DNA of 64,000 nucleotides from Candidatus Krumholzibacteriota bacterium (lineage in GTDB: Bacteria; Krumholzibacteriota; Krumholzibacteriia; Krumholzibacteriales; Krumholzibacteriaceae), in contig JAFGCX010000029.1 of the NCBI GenBank assembly GCA_016932415.1, positions 1-64,000 on the forward strand. The letters are read 5' to 3'. The notes below the pieces were generated by a model that saw only the letters and a list, made by a program, of their open reading frames with translations, was not told the origin of the DNA and made no database searches. The stretch's first letter is position 1; each line of letters begins with the position of its first letter. Below, piece by piece: positions 42,087-50,513 of this stretch. The position numbers and the translations under genes are program-made.

Positions 42087-43052
42087 TTGAAGATCACGGT
42101 CATCATAACACTTTCTCTGCTGCTGCTGCCCAGGGCGTCGCGTTCCGACGCCGCCGTTGAGCCGCTAGCCGCTCTCGTGACAAAGGCGTCGGAGTACTAT
42201 TTCAAAAGCAGCAGCGGTGAAGAGAGATCAACCCTCCTGAACGATTTTGACAGGTCGTGTCAGGCGCTCGATTCGCTTATGGGAATATATATGCCGCTCG
42301 ACACTGTCAGCGGAACGCCGGGAGACGAGAGGGTCTGCCGGATAGCGCAGTGCTACACTGTGATCGGAATGTACGAAAATGCCCGGGACTGGTGGAAAGT
42401 CCTCCGGAGAAACGACGATGAAGGGATATTCAGGATGGAAAACAACAGGGGACTGCTCCAGACCGGGATAGAACTGGCCGACACTTCGCTGATAATACAG
42501 CTACTTGCCGAAGTCGAACTCTGGGATTCCGAGACGAAGAAGAATGCCGCCGCCGAGCTCCTCTCGGCGATAGAGCTTCTCTATATGCGCGGAACCGATA
42601 TCAGGTGGCTTCACAGGCGTTTTACGAGAGTGGCGAGGTTTCTCGATCCCCGGCAATCGGAGATACTGAGGATCAGGCTTCTGATCCGAAAAGGAGAGTA
42701 TAACGAGGCTTACGAAGTCTGCTCAACGCTGGTCGAAAGATTTGTGACTACGGACTGGAAAGCTGAAGATGCCAAGTATCTGCTCGAACTCTTCTTTTCA
42801 TCTTCCGTCCTGCAAGGCAGATACGAGGACGCAGAGGATATCCTGGAGAAGATAAGGATCTATGGATGCGGCCAGCTTACGGAGAGGGCCAGAGCCTGGG
42901 AACCGTCTATATCGATGCTGAAAAATGACAGGGATAAGGCGCAAGAACAATATTCGCAGATATGTCTCGATGACCCGTCATCTGCCGGATCGTGTTTCTG
43001 GAAAGATTTTTTCGTCCGTTACAAGGAGATTCTATCAGATGATCGAAGATGA
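42087..43052 (+). CDS. Exported TPR-like protein heading the flgB operon, unknown function
   Basis: 321 residues, TTG start behind GAAAGG. A signal peptide (VIITLSLLLLPRASRS, cut near SRS/DA) predicts export to the periplasm. The mature part is all helical, with TPR-like pairs (VCRIAQCYTVIGMYENARDWWKV, and LRIRLLIRKGEYNEAYEVCSTL, and QGRYEDAEDILEKI). I recognise no named family. It is the first gene of a sigma-54 flagellar operon and overlaps the next gene by 14 bases, so a role in the motor is likely. Periplasmic TPR proteins of other bacteria (PflA, FlcA) scaffold stators; this may be an analogue. Confidence 0.7.
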   Translation: MKITVIITLSLLLLPRASRSDAAVEPLAALVTKASEYYFKSSSGEERSTLLNDFDRSCQALDSLMGIYMPLDTVSGTPGDERVCRIAQCYTVIGMYENARDWWKVLRRNDDEGIFRMENNRGLLQTGIELADTSLIIQLLAEVELWDSETKKNAAAELLSAIELLYMRGTDIRWLHRRFTRVARFLDPRQSEILRIRLLIRKGEYNEAYEVCSTLVERFVTTDWKAEDAKYLLELFFSSSVLQGRYEDAEDILEKIRIYGCGQLTERARAWEPSISMLKNDRDKAQEQYSQICLDDPSSAGSCFWKDFFVRYKEILSDDRR

Positions 43053-43452
43053 AAGATTGCTCAGCAGCTATAAGAAGGAAAAAGAACACTACCTGACGAT
43101 ACTCGATCTGGCCGGAGATCTCAGGGAAGCTCTTAAAGAAGGCCATGACATGCCTGAGATAATCTCCATTCTCAGACGCAAGAACAGGATCATGGAAGAG
43201 ATCGATTCTATCGAGAATGCCATAGAGGACGAGAAAAAGGGATATCTTTCATCGACCAGGAGCTCGGCCGATATGGCCGAGATCATCGACGAACTCTCAT
43301 CGCTCGTCGAGAAGATCCTCTCGGTCGAGAGAGAGAACGAGATCCTTTTCAGCTCCCAGGGGTGCAGGTCGGCGGTCAATTACGGCGCGGGAGTATCGGC
43401 AGAATACGCCTGCAGAAGGTACAGCGGGATATTATCAGGAGAACAGTCATGA
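43039..43452 (+). CDS. Small coiled-coil flagellar operon protein, unknown function
   Basis: 137 residues from the ATG at 43039 (AAGGAG ten bases upstream, inside the previous gene). It is strongly helical and charged (LREALKEGHDMPEIISILRRKNRIMEEIDSIENAI), with a short Gly/Ala/Tyr-rich tail. The pattern recalls FlgN/FliT-type export chaperones, but no motif is decisive. It sits between the TPR-like gene and flgB with overlaps on both sides (four bases with flgB). Confidence 0.6.
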   Translation: MIEDERLLSSYKKEKEHYLTILDLAGDLREALKEGHDMPEIISILRRKNRIMEEIDSIENAIEDEKKGYLSSTRSSADMAEIIDELSSLVEKILSVERENEILFSSQGCRSAVNYGAGVSAEYACRRYSGILSGEQS

Positions 43453-43862
43453 TAAGTAAGAATATTCTTCCAAGGACGGGACTTGCTGATTTCAGGAGAG
43501 CCCTCGACGCCTATTCCGTGAGGCAGAGGGTCATCGCGGAAAATATCGCCAACGTCCAGACGCCCGGATTCAGGGCGAAAAAAGTACTCTTCGAGGAGAA
43601 TCTCAACAGCGCCGTATCGCGCAGATTGAAGATGACCCCGGTTCGCGAGCCGGAAGGCTCGATCCCGATCCCGGTGGCGGGGAGAAGTCAGGTAGAGGTG
43701 AGGAATACAGACTCGGGATATTTCAACGGGACGAATGACGTAAATATGGAGAACGAGATGACGGAGATCGCCAAGAATACTCTGGCGTACAAGATGGTGG
43801 CGAAAATGACTAAAAGCACGATCGATATGCTGCGATCGGCTATAGCCGGAAAAACGAGATAG
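43449..43862 (+). CDS. flgB: Flagellar rod protein FlgB
   Basis: 137 residues from the ATG at 43449, overlapping the preceding stop (ATGA). The rod motif VIAENIANVQTPGFRAKKVLFEENL and C-terminal NVNMENEMTEIAKNTLAYKMVAKMTKSTIDMLRSAI are standard. It forms the most proximal rod layer next to FliE. Confidence 0.95.
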   Translation: MISKNILPRTGLADFRRALDAYSVRQRVIAENIANVQTPGFRAKKVLFEENLNSAVSRRLKMTPVREPEGSIPIPVAGRSQVEVRNTDSGYFNGTNDVNMENEMTEIAKNTLAYKMVAKMTKSTIDMLRSAIAGKTR

Positions 43863-43886
43863 TATAAATAGCAGGAGGATTCTGAA

Positions 43887-44378
43887 ATGATCGGAACAGG
43901 AATATTCAGGACTTTGAGCATTAGCTCGGCGGGGTTGTCGGTACAAAGGATGAGGCTCGATGTCATCGCCGAGAACCTGGCCAACGTCGAGACGACGAGA
44001 ACGGAAGAGGGCGGTCCGTACAGGCGCAAAGAGGTCACGATAACGGCTGTGAAGGATAAGCCGGCCGGAGGAAGCCTCGCTGCTGGAAATTTTAATGATA
44101 TTTTCGCCCGCAGGATCGGGATCGAAATCGATCAGAGGTCTTCAGCGAATGCGTCGCGCAGGCCCGAGGGTGAGATCACCAGGGACGAGACGACTCCGCT
44201 GACTCTGAAATACGATCCCGGCCATCCCGACGCCGACGAGAAAGGGATCGTATCGATGCCGAACGTCAACGTCATCGATGAAATGGTCGACATGATCACG
44301 GCGACCAGGGCTTATGAAGCGAACGTGACCGCTATCCAGGCGGCAAAGGATATGTTCAATAACGCTATTGATATATAA
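43887..44378 (+). CDS. flgC: Flagellar rod protein FlgC
   Basis: 163 residues. N-terminal SSAGLSVQRMRLDVIAENLANVETTRTEEGGPYRRKEV and C-terminal NVNVIDEMVDMITATRAYEANVTAIQAAKDMF match FlgC closely. AGGAGG lies ahead of the ATG. Proximal rod component, in the usual order after flgB. Confidence 0.96.
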   Translation: MIGTGIFRTLSISSAGLSVQRMRLDVIAENLANVETTRTEEGGPYRRKEVTITAVKDKPAGGSLAAGNFNDIFARRIGIEIDQRSSANASRRPEGEITRDETTPLTLKYDPGHPDADEKGIVSMPNVNVIDEMVDMITATRAYEANVTAIQAAKDMFNNAIDI

Positions 44379-44400
44379 CAGGGTTTGAAAGGCAGTTGTC

Positions 44401-44688
44401 ATGAAAATCAGACCGGTAGACAATCCCCTGATCCGCAGGACCTATCAACAGGAGGCACCGAGGCAGAGCGGAGGATTTGACAGGATACTGAAGACCATGG
44501 TGAGCGAAACCGACATGCTTCAAACAAGGAGCGCTTCGATGTCGAACGCGGCGATATCCGGGCAGCCTGTCGAAGCTCATAGCGTAATGATAGCCGGAGA
44601 GGAAGCGAGGATCGCTTTCGATCTTATGATCGCCGTAAGGAACAAATTGATCGATGCCTACAGGGAACTCATGCAGATGAGGATGTAA
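44401..44688 (+). CDS. fliE: Hook-basal body protein FliE
   Basis: 95 residues, the usual size. The C-terminal half VEAHSVMIAGEEARIAFDLMIAVRNKLIDAYRELMQMRM is the FliE signature. It joins the MS ring (FliF) to the rod and lies between flgC and fliF as in most bacteria. Confidence 0.94.
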   Translation: MKIRPVDNPLIRRTYQQEAPRQSGGFDRILKTMVSETDMLQTRSASMSNAAISGQPVEAHSVMIAGEEARIAFDLMIAVRNKLIDAYRELMQMRM

Positions 44689-44755
44689 CTGGCGCTCCGG
44701 CGAGAGATATTGGCAAGTGGATGACGACAGGTTCGTCGACAAGAGGGAGAGAAAA

Positions 44756-46237
44756 TTGGCAGGAATGGATGAGACACTGGGAAGACTGCAGGGAGCCTGG
44801 GACAGTTTCGGCTTCAGTCAGAAGATCATCGTTTCGGGCATTGTCCTGGCGGTGGTAGTGAGTCTGATAGTCTTTTCCATCTGGATAAGAGAGCCGGGGT
44901 ACTCGGTGCTTTTCACCGAACTCGACCTGACAAGCGCGGGAGAAGTGACGCAGGAACTCGAACAGAGAGGCGTCGAATACAAGGTCACGCGCGGTGGGAC
45001 CACGGTCCTCGTCGCGGCCGATAATGTCGCTGAACTTCGAGTAAGCCTTGCCTCTTCCGGGATCATGCCGGCCGATCTTCCAGGGATGGAGCTCTTCGAC
45101 GAGCAGGAACTCGGCGTTACCGATTTCGTTCAGAATATTAATCTAAAGAGGGCGCTTGAAGGAGAGCTTTCCAAGACGATAGGGGGGCTGACCGTTGTCG
45201 ACAAGGCGAGGGTGCACCTCGTCTTTCCAAAAGAGAGCATATTCAAGGACAAGGGCAGGGAGGCGACAGCCTCGGTGGTTGTAAGATTGAAGCGGGCCCA
45301 GAAACTTAGCAAATCGCAGATCCTCGGGATAACAAATCTCGTCGCGAACAGCGTCGAGGGTCTTCACGCCGGAAAGATCACGATCATAGACCAGTCGGGC
45401 AATATCCTTTCGAGCTCCGCTGACGACAGCGGAGCGGGGATGATAAATTCCCAGATAGAGGTAAAAAGGACTATAGAGAGCTACCTGGCCGGCAAGGCCG
45501 AAGAGATGCTCGAAACTGTCCTCGGTTCCGGGAAAGCGGTCGTCAGGGTCAACGCGAAGCTCGATTTCAGGGCGATCGAGACGACCCGCGAGGTATTCGA
45601 TCCGCAGACGGTGGTGAGAAGCGAGAACTCCTCGGAAGAAAGCAACACCGTCGACGGATCGAGGAGTGAGAATTCGACGACGAATTACGATATAAACAGG
45701 ACCGTCGAGACGATCGGCAACAGCGGCGGAGGGATAGACCATCTGACCGTGGCTGTGACGGTGGACGGCCATTACGCAGAGGGAGAGGGAGGCCAGAGAG
45801 GCGAGTATATACCTCTTACCGAGGATGAACTGAACGAACTCGAGGGAATCGTCAAGGGAGCGGTGGGGTTCGACGAAACGAGGAACGACGTGATCAATAT
45901 CGTCAACCTGCAGTTTCATTCGGGCGATTACCCGGCGACCTCTTTCGAGACGCCACTGGTTGAATGGCTTCCCGGGCTGGTAGGCAAGCTCGCGGTCATG
46001 GCGATCCTCGTATTCCTGTTTCTTCTCTTCAGAAAGCATGTAGGGCAGCTTTTCACGCAGAGCAATGGGTTCAGCCCGTTCAGGGCCGGACCGGTGGTAC
46101 GGGGAGGAGCGGGATCGGGCGCGATGGTCCCTCCGATGTCGAATGAAGCCTCCCTGGAAGAGAGGACGAGAGATATTTCAGGTAATGATCCCGAGCAGGT
46201 CGCCAAGCTGGTTCAGACCTGGATGGCTGAAGACTAA
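44756..46237 (+). CDS. fliF: Flagellar MS-ring protein FliF
   Basis: About 493 residues. The TTG at 44756 is preferred because GGGAG lies six bases upstream; a GTG at 44717 and an ATG at 44765 are alternatives. A first membrane helix (IVLAVVVSLIVFSIWI) is followed by the YscJ-like ring-building motif (LFTELDLTSAGEVTQELEQRGVEYKV, ELFDEQELGVTDFVQNINLKRALEGEL). A periplasmic domain and a second helix (LAVMAILVFLFLLF) come next. The cytoplasmic tail ends DPEQVAKLVQTWMAED, which binds FliG. Confidence 0.95.
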   Translation: MAGMDETLGRLQGAWDSFGFSQKIIVSGIVLAVVVSLIVFSIWIREPGYSVLFTELDLTSAGEVTQELEQRGVEYKVTRGGTTVLVAADNVAELRVSLASSGIMPADLPGMELFDEQELGVTDFVQNINLKRALEGELSKTIGGLTVVDKARVHLVFPKESIFKDKGREATASVVVRLKRAQKLSKSQILGITNLVANSVEGLHAGKITIIDQSGNILSSSADDSGAGMINSQIEVKRTIESYLAGKAEEMLETVLGSGKAVVRVNAKLDFRAIETTREVFDPQTVVRSENSSEESNTVDGSRSENSTTNYDINRTVETIGNSGGGIDHLTVAVTVDGHYAEGEGGQRGEYIPLTEDELNELEGIVKGAVGFDETRNDVINIVNLQFHSGDYPATSFETPLVEWLPGLVGKLAVMAILVFLFLLFRKHVGQLFTQSNGFSPFRAGPVVRGGAGSGAMVPPMSNEASLEERTRDISGNDPEQVAKLVQTWMAED

Positions 46238-46242
46238 ACAGA

Positions 46243-47286
46243 ATGGAACGGATGATGGCGCAGAAAGCAAAAAGAGTTGCCGATGATATATCAGGCTTAA
46301 GAAAATCGGCGATACTGCTTATCTCTCTCGGCGAAGAGGTATCGAGCAAGATATTCAAGAAACTCTCCGACTATAATATCGAAGCGCTCAGCGCCGAGAT
46401 CGCCCAGACGGGGACTGTGACCGCCGAGGAAAAACAGAAGGTTCTCGAGGAGTTCTACGAGATGATGAGCCTGAGGGGGTATATCTCCCAGGGAGGGTTG
46501 AGCTTTGCCGAGAATGTGCTGAGAAAGGCTCTCGGTGATACAAAGACGGAGAGGATGCTCAACAGGGTGATGGGTTTTGGAGAGGGGAGTTCGTTCGAGA
46601 TGCTTCGAAAGGTCGAACCGCTGACCCTGGCGAATTTCCTCAAGAACGAACATGTCCAGACGATAGCCCTTGTCCTTGCCAACCTTGATCCCGCCCTGAC
46701 GGGACCTGTCCTGGCTAAACTCTCTCCCGATATCCAGTCTGACGTGGCATACCGTATCGCTACCATGGATAAACCGAATCCTGAGATGTTAAAGTCTATA
46801 GAAGAAGTACTTGCGAAACATATCTCAAGTGAATTCGAGCAAGTCAGGGGGTCGGTCGGGGGGACGAAGTCTGTCGCTGACGCTCTCAACGAGATAGATT
46901 CGGAGCTGTGGCAGGACATCCTCGAAGGGGTCGAAGATATCGATCCCGATGTCGCCCAGGAAGTAAAGAACAACATGTTCGTCTTCAAGGACATCGAGCT
47001 TCTCGATAACAGGAGCATCCAGGAAGTCCTCAAGGAAGTCGAAAGCAAGGAACTGGCGATAGCCCTGAAAGCGTCAAGCGATGTTATCAAGGATATGATC
47101 TTTTCCAATATGTCGAAGAGGGCTGCCGAGGGGCTCAAGGAAGAGATCGAGTATCTCGGGCCGATGAGGCTGGTCGAGGTCGAAGCGATGCAGCAGCGTG
47201 TCGCCGACGTTGTCAGGAACCTCGAGGGAGAAGGCAGGATAGTAATCGCCGGTAGAGGCGGAACCACTTCAGTGATCGTCGAATAA
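46243..47286 (+). CDS. fliG: Flagellar motor switch protein FliG
   Basis: About 347 residues; ATGs at 46243, 46252 and 46255 are all possible since none has a strong ribosome site. N-terminal SGLRKSAILLISLGEEVSSKIFKKLSD, the middle EHVQTIALVLANLDPALTGPVLAKL, and the C-terminal charged torque helix SKRAAEGLKEEIEYLGPMRLVEVEAMQQR are typical. It couples stator force to the rotor and switches direction. It starts five bases after fliF. Confidence 0.95.
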   Translation: MERMMAQKAKRVADDISGLRKSAILLISLGEEVSSKIFKKLSDYNIEALSAEIAQTGTVTAEEKQKVLEEFYEMMSLRGYISQGGLSFAENVLRKALGDTKTERMLNRVMGFGEGSSFEMLRKVEPLTLANFLKNEHVQTIALVLANLDPALTGPVLAKLSPDIQSDVAYRIATMDKPNPEMLKSIEEVLAKHISSEFEQVRGSVGGTKSVADALNEIDSELWQDILEGVEDIDPDVAQEVKNNMFVFKDIELLDNRSIQEVLKEVESKELAIALKASSDVIKDMIFSNMSKRAAEGLKEEIEYLGPMRLVEVEAMQQRVADVVRNLEGEGRIVIAGRGGTTSVIVE

Positions 47287-47305
47287 TCGGCTGAAAAGGG
47301 GCAGG

Positions 47306-47983
47306 ATGCCTTTCAAACAGAGCGCCCGGCAGTACAATGCCGGCTTTGGAGATGGTGAATTCGAACTGCTGCCGGGGATGGGTGACAGGTCGGTTTATGG
47401 ACTGGCAGATCCGGGGAGGGATGAACGGTGCGCGGGAGAGCATTTGAACAGGTGCGTGGCCGCTTCGTATGTCAAGGGATACCAGAAGGGTCTTGAAGAG
47501 GCGAGGGTGTGGAAAGAGCAGTCGATGCGGGAAGTGAGAGAGCTTGTCGATAATGCCGCCGCCGTGATACATTCTTTCCAGAACGTCTACGAGAGAGAGC
47601 TGCTCCGGCTCGCCGTCGGGATCGCGGAAAAGGTCATCAGGCGCGAAGTGGCGGCAGAAACCGTCGAAACGCTTGGAAAACACATTAAGTCATGCCTGAA
47701 ACTAATAGACAGAGAAACAATTATAAAACTTAAATTGAATCATTCAGATATCCGGCTGATATCGGAGCTTTTTGGGATCGATCAGACTCTCCACTCGATA
47801 TTCGAAAAGACCATCATCGAGGAGGACCCGGAGATCGAACGCGGAGGATGCATAATTGAGACAGAGGGAGGGACTCTGCGAGCGACGATCTCAGGACAGA
47901 TCGAACAGCTATCCGAAGTCCTGCGGAGTGAACATGGAAAATCAGATAGAAGCGAGATGGAACCGGCTTCAACAGGCGCTTGA
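47306..47983 (+). CDS. fliH: Flagellar assembly protein FliH
   Basis: 225 residues. A variable N-terminus is followed by a helical segment (YVKGYQKGLEEARVWKEQSMREV), then LLRLAVGIAEKVIRREV, and a C-terminal HrpE/FliH-like domain ending IEERGGCIIETEGGTLRATI-type sequence. FliH binds and regulates the ATPase FliI and delivers it to the export gate. The gene overlaps fliI by 50 bases. Confidence 0.9.
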   Translation: MPFKQSARQYNAGFGDGEFELLPGMGDRSVYGLADPGRDERCAGEHLNRCVAASYVKGYQKGLEEARVWKEQSMREVRELVDNAAAVIHSFQNVYERELLRLAVGIAEKVIRREVAAETVETLGKHIKSCLKLIDRETIIKLKLNHSDIRLISELFGIDQTLHSIFEKTIIEEDPEIERGGCIIETEGGTLRATISGQIEQLSEVLRSEHGKSDRSEMEPASTGA

Positions 47984-49271
47984 GAGGGCTGAACCGATAC
48001 AATCGACAGGACGGGTCGCCGCCATGGTCGGGCTTGTAGTCGAGGCAGTGGGAGTCCGCGCCTCGGTCGGCGATATCTGCAGGATAGAGACGAGGGCCAG
48101 GGATGAGGATCTGATAGCCGAGGTAGTCGGTTTCAGGGATAACAGGCTCCTGTTGATGCCGTTCAGCCAGGTGAAGGGAATAGGCGCGGGAAGCATAGTC
48201 CACCCTGGAAGCAAACCGGTGAGCATACCGGTCGGTGAATCGCTTCTCGGACGGGTGATCGGCGCTCTCGGGGAACCTGTAGATGGAAAGGGAGAGATCT
48301 CGACGGGAGAATGGAGGTCTCTTGATAATCTCGCCCCCTCCCCGCTGGAAAGAAAACCGATAAACCATATGATCGAGACAGGTATCAAGGCGATCGATTC
48401 GATCCATCCCTGCGGCATGGGCCAGAGAATGGGAATATTCTCCGGGAGTGGGGTCGGGAAAAGCGTCCTCCTGGGAATGATATGCCGCAACGCCGTCAGC
48501 GATGTCAACGTGATAGCGCTGATAGGTGAGAGAGGCCGCGAGGTCAGGGAATTTGTGGAGAATATCCTTGGGGAGGAAGGGCTTAAAAAATCGGTAATCG
48601 TCGCCGTCACTTCCGACCGGAGTCCCGTGATGAGGGTGAAGGGGGCGGAGACGGCTATGGCGATCGCCGAGTACTTCCGCGACCAGGGCAAGAATGTGCT
48701 TTTCATGATGGATTCGGTTACCAGGTACGCGATGGCCCAGAGAGAGATAGGGCTTGCCGTCGGTGAACCTCCCACGGCAAGGGGATATACCCCGTCGGTA
48801 TTCGCCAGGCTACCAGCCCTGCTCGAGAGGGCGGGAAACGGCTCCACGGGAAGCATAACCGGTTTTTATACTGTCCTTGTCGAAGGGGACGACATCAGCG
48901 CCGATCCCCTGACCGACGCCATCAGGGCGATACTCGACGGACATATAGTCCTCTCCAGGCGCCTGGCCAATACAAATCATTTCCCGGCGATAGATATCCT
49001 CGAGAGCATATCGAGACTCGCTCCCGTATTTCTGGCAGAGGACCAGAAAAAGAGGAGGGACAAGGTCCTTAAATGGTTTGCAGACTACAGGGAAGCTGAA
49101 GACCTGATAAATATAGGCGCGTATGAGAAGGGGAGCAATCCGGCAATAGACAGTGCCATGGAGATGAACGGGAAGTTGAATGAATATTTCCGCCAGGATA
49201 TGGGAGAGAGGGTCGTCTTTGAACAGGCTGAATCGCTTCTTTCGTCGATCGTCGACCAGGTGAAGGCGTAA
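47934..49271 (+). CDS. fliI: Flagellar export ATPase FliI
   Basis: 445 residues from the ATG at 47934, inside the end of fliH. Walker A is GIFSGSGVGKSVLL (about residues 168-180), followed by GERGREVREFVEN, and Walker B in NVLFMMDSVTRYAMAQREI; SDPLTDAIRAILDGHIVLSR is also conserved (written ADPLTDAI here). Homologous to F1 ATPase beta; it energises unloading of export substrates. The N-terminal MENQIEARWNRLQQALER segment binds FliH. Confidence 0.96.
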   Translation: MENQIEARWNRLQQALERAEPIQSTGRVAAMVGLVVEAVGVRASVGDICRIETRARDEDLIAEVVGFRDNRLLLMPFSQVKGIGAGSIVHPGSKPVSIPVGESLLGRVIGALGEPVDGKGEISTGEWRSLDNLAPSPLERKPINHMIETGIKAIDSIHPCGMGQRMGIFSGSGVGKSVLLGMICRNAVSDVNVIALIGERGREVREFVENILGEEGLKKSVIVAVTSDRSPVMRVKGAETAMAIAEYFRDQGKNVLFMMDSVTRYAMAQREIGLAVGEPPTARGYTPSVFARLPALLERAGNGSTGSITGFYTVLVEGDDISADPLTDAIRAILDGHIVLSRRLANTNHFPAIDILESISRLAPVFLAEDQKKRRDKVLKWFADYREAEDLINIGAYEKGSNPAIDSAMEMNGKLNEYFRQDMGERVVFEQAESLLSSIVDQVKA

Positions 49272-49272
49272 G

Positions 49273-49725
49273 ATGAAAAAAAGAGTGATTAAACTTCAGA
49301 AGATAACGAGGTACTTCGAGCAGAAGAAGACTTTAAAGGTCGTCGATCTGCAGAAAGCTTCCAGGGACAGGCTCCGAAGGGAGAGCGATCTTGATTCGGC
49401 CAGATCGTCCAGGGACGAATATAACAGCAGGTGCGCCGCGCGGCTCACAGGCGCTATCGATCGCTCCAGCCTGGAGAGATTCGAAGGCGAAACGAGGTTT
49501 CTAAGAGACAACATCAGAAGAAGGCAGAAAAATCTCGAGGTGTCGGAGAAAACGGAAAGGGAACGGCGGGTGGAAGTCGTTCAAGCTTCGACTACACACA
49601 GGATATGGGAAAAGGTGGTTGACGAGAATATGAAGGCTTTCAGAAAGCATACTGAAGAAAAAGAGCAGAAAACATCGGATGATCTTGCCCTGGTGCACAT
49701 CCACCTGAATGAAAAAAACAAATGA
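49273..49725 (+). CDS. fliJ: Flagellar export protein FliJ
   Basis: 150 residues forming one long coiled coil (KLQKITRYFEQKKTLKVVDLQ, and TERERRVEVVQASTTHRIWEKVVDENMKAF). This matches FliJ, the gamma-subunit-like stalk in the FliI ring. It begins one base after the fliI stop. It is the last gene of this operon. Confidence 0.9.
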   Translation: MKKRVIKLQKITRYFEQKKTLKVVDLQKASRDRLRRESDLDSARSSRDEYNSRCAARLTGAIDRSSLERFEGETRFLRDNIRRRQKNLEVSEKTERERRVEVVQASTTHRIWEKVVDENMKAFRKHTEEKEQKTSDDLALVHIHLNEKNK

Positions 49726-49985
49726 CATGCCACAAAAAAAGAGGAAATAATCGTCCCGCCCCGGGGGTAAAAATTTCCTCAGGACCGCCAGAACGGCCTA
49801 TCAATATCTTATCGGCAGAAGATCCCCGCGACTTTAACTATTTTTAAAATAATCCGGTTACATCAATCGATATTCAGCGGTATCTATAACAGCCCCGTGG
49901 CATATCACTTGCGGTCATTCTCACCTGAAAGATTGTATAAAGAAGCTCCGGAAAGCCGGAGATATATCTCATCATCGAGGTAAAA
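49726..49985. other. Intergenic region with inverted repeat and promoter
   Basis: An eight-base inverted repeat GAGGAAAT (49741-49748) and ATTTCCTC (49773-49780) encloses a 24-base loop containing CCCCGGGGG. It may be the fliJ terminator or a regulatory stem; no T-run follows. The right side holds the sigma-54 promoter of motE. No gene is seen. Confidence 0.5.
49898..49913 (+). promoter_or_regulatory. Sigma-54 promoter of the motE-fliK-flgE operon
   Basis: TGGCATATCACTTGCG has GG at 49899-49900 and GC at 49911-49912 ten bases apart, and TTGC at -12. Transcription would begin near 49924, about 60 bases before the ATG at 49986. Confidence 0.87.
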
Positions 49986-50513
49986 ATGAAAGACATAATC
50001 GCAATATCAGCCCTCAGCTTCGTTCTGATCTCGATGGGCGCACTCTATTCGATGGGATTTCTAAAATTCGCTCCCAACCCGATCGAAGCGGAAATAGTCA
50101 CCGAATCGGAAAAAGTGTCGATCGCCAAGACTCAACTTGAAGCGCTTGAAGCACAGAAAATCAACATGGAGAGGGAAAAGGCGAAGATACTCTCTCTTCA
50201 GAATGACCTGGAGATGGAGAAGAGGATCATCGTGGAGATGAGAAACGAGCTTCAGGATTACCTTTCCAGGATAGAGACAGCATATGGAAAACTCGATGAA
50301 AGCGATCAGGAGAAGATCACCAGGCTGGCCAAGCTCTACGATTCGATGAAAGCGGAAAGTGCCGCGCCGATAGCGGCGGCGCTGAAACTCGATCTTCTCG
50401 AGAAGATCATAACGAACATGAAGGATAAAAAAGCGGCAAAACTCATGGCGGCGCTCCCTCCGTCGATCTCTGCCGAGATCAGCCGGAGGATGGGAAAGAA
50501 TACGACGATATGA
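49986..50513 (+). CDS. MotE-like flagellar membrane protein
   Basis: 175 residues. An N-terminal membrane helix (IIAISALSFVLISMGALYSM) is followed by a long periplasmic coiled coil (about 40-115) and a C-terminal domain with KAAKLMAALPPSISAEISRRM, the MgtE-N-like end typical of MotE/FliJ-neighbouring proteins. MotE acts as a periplasmic chaperone or partner of motility proteins in rhizobia. It heads this sigma-54 operon and overlaps fliK by four bases. Confidence 0.8.
   Translation: MKDIIAISALSFVLISMGALYSMGFLKFAPNPIEAEIVTESEKVSIAKTQLEALEAQKINMEREKAKILSLQNDLEMEKRIIVEMRNELQDYLSRIETAYGKLDESDQEKITRLAKLYDSMKAESAAPIAAALKLDLLEKIITNMKDKKAAKLMAALPPSISAEISRRMGKNTTI

Noticed and set aside
45143-46039. 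298-codon frame on the - strand within fliF
   Set aside because: Shadow of fliF; no signals or motifs.
47969-48856. 295-codon frame on the - strand within fliI
   Set aside because: Shadow of fliI, Ser/Pro/Thr-rich, no start signal.
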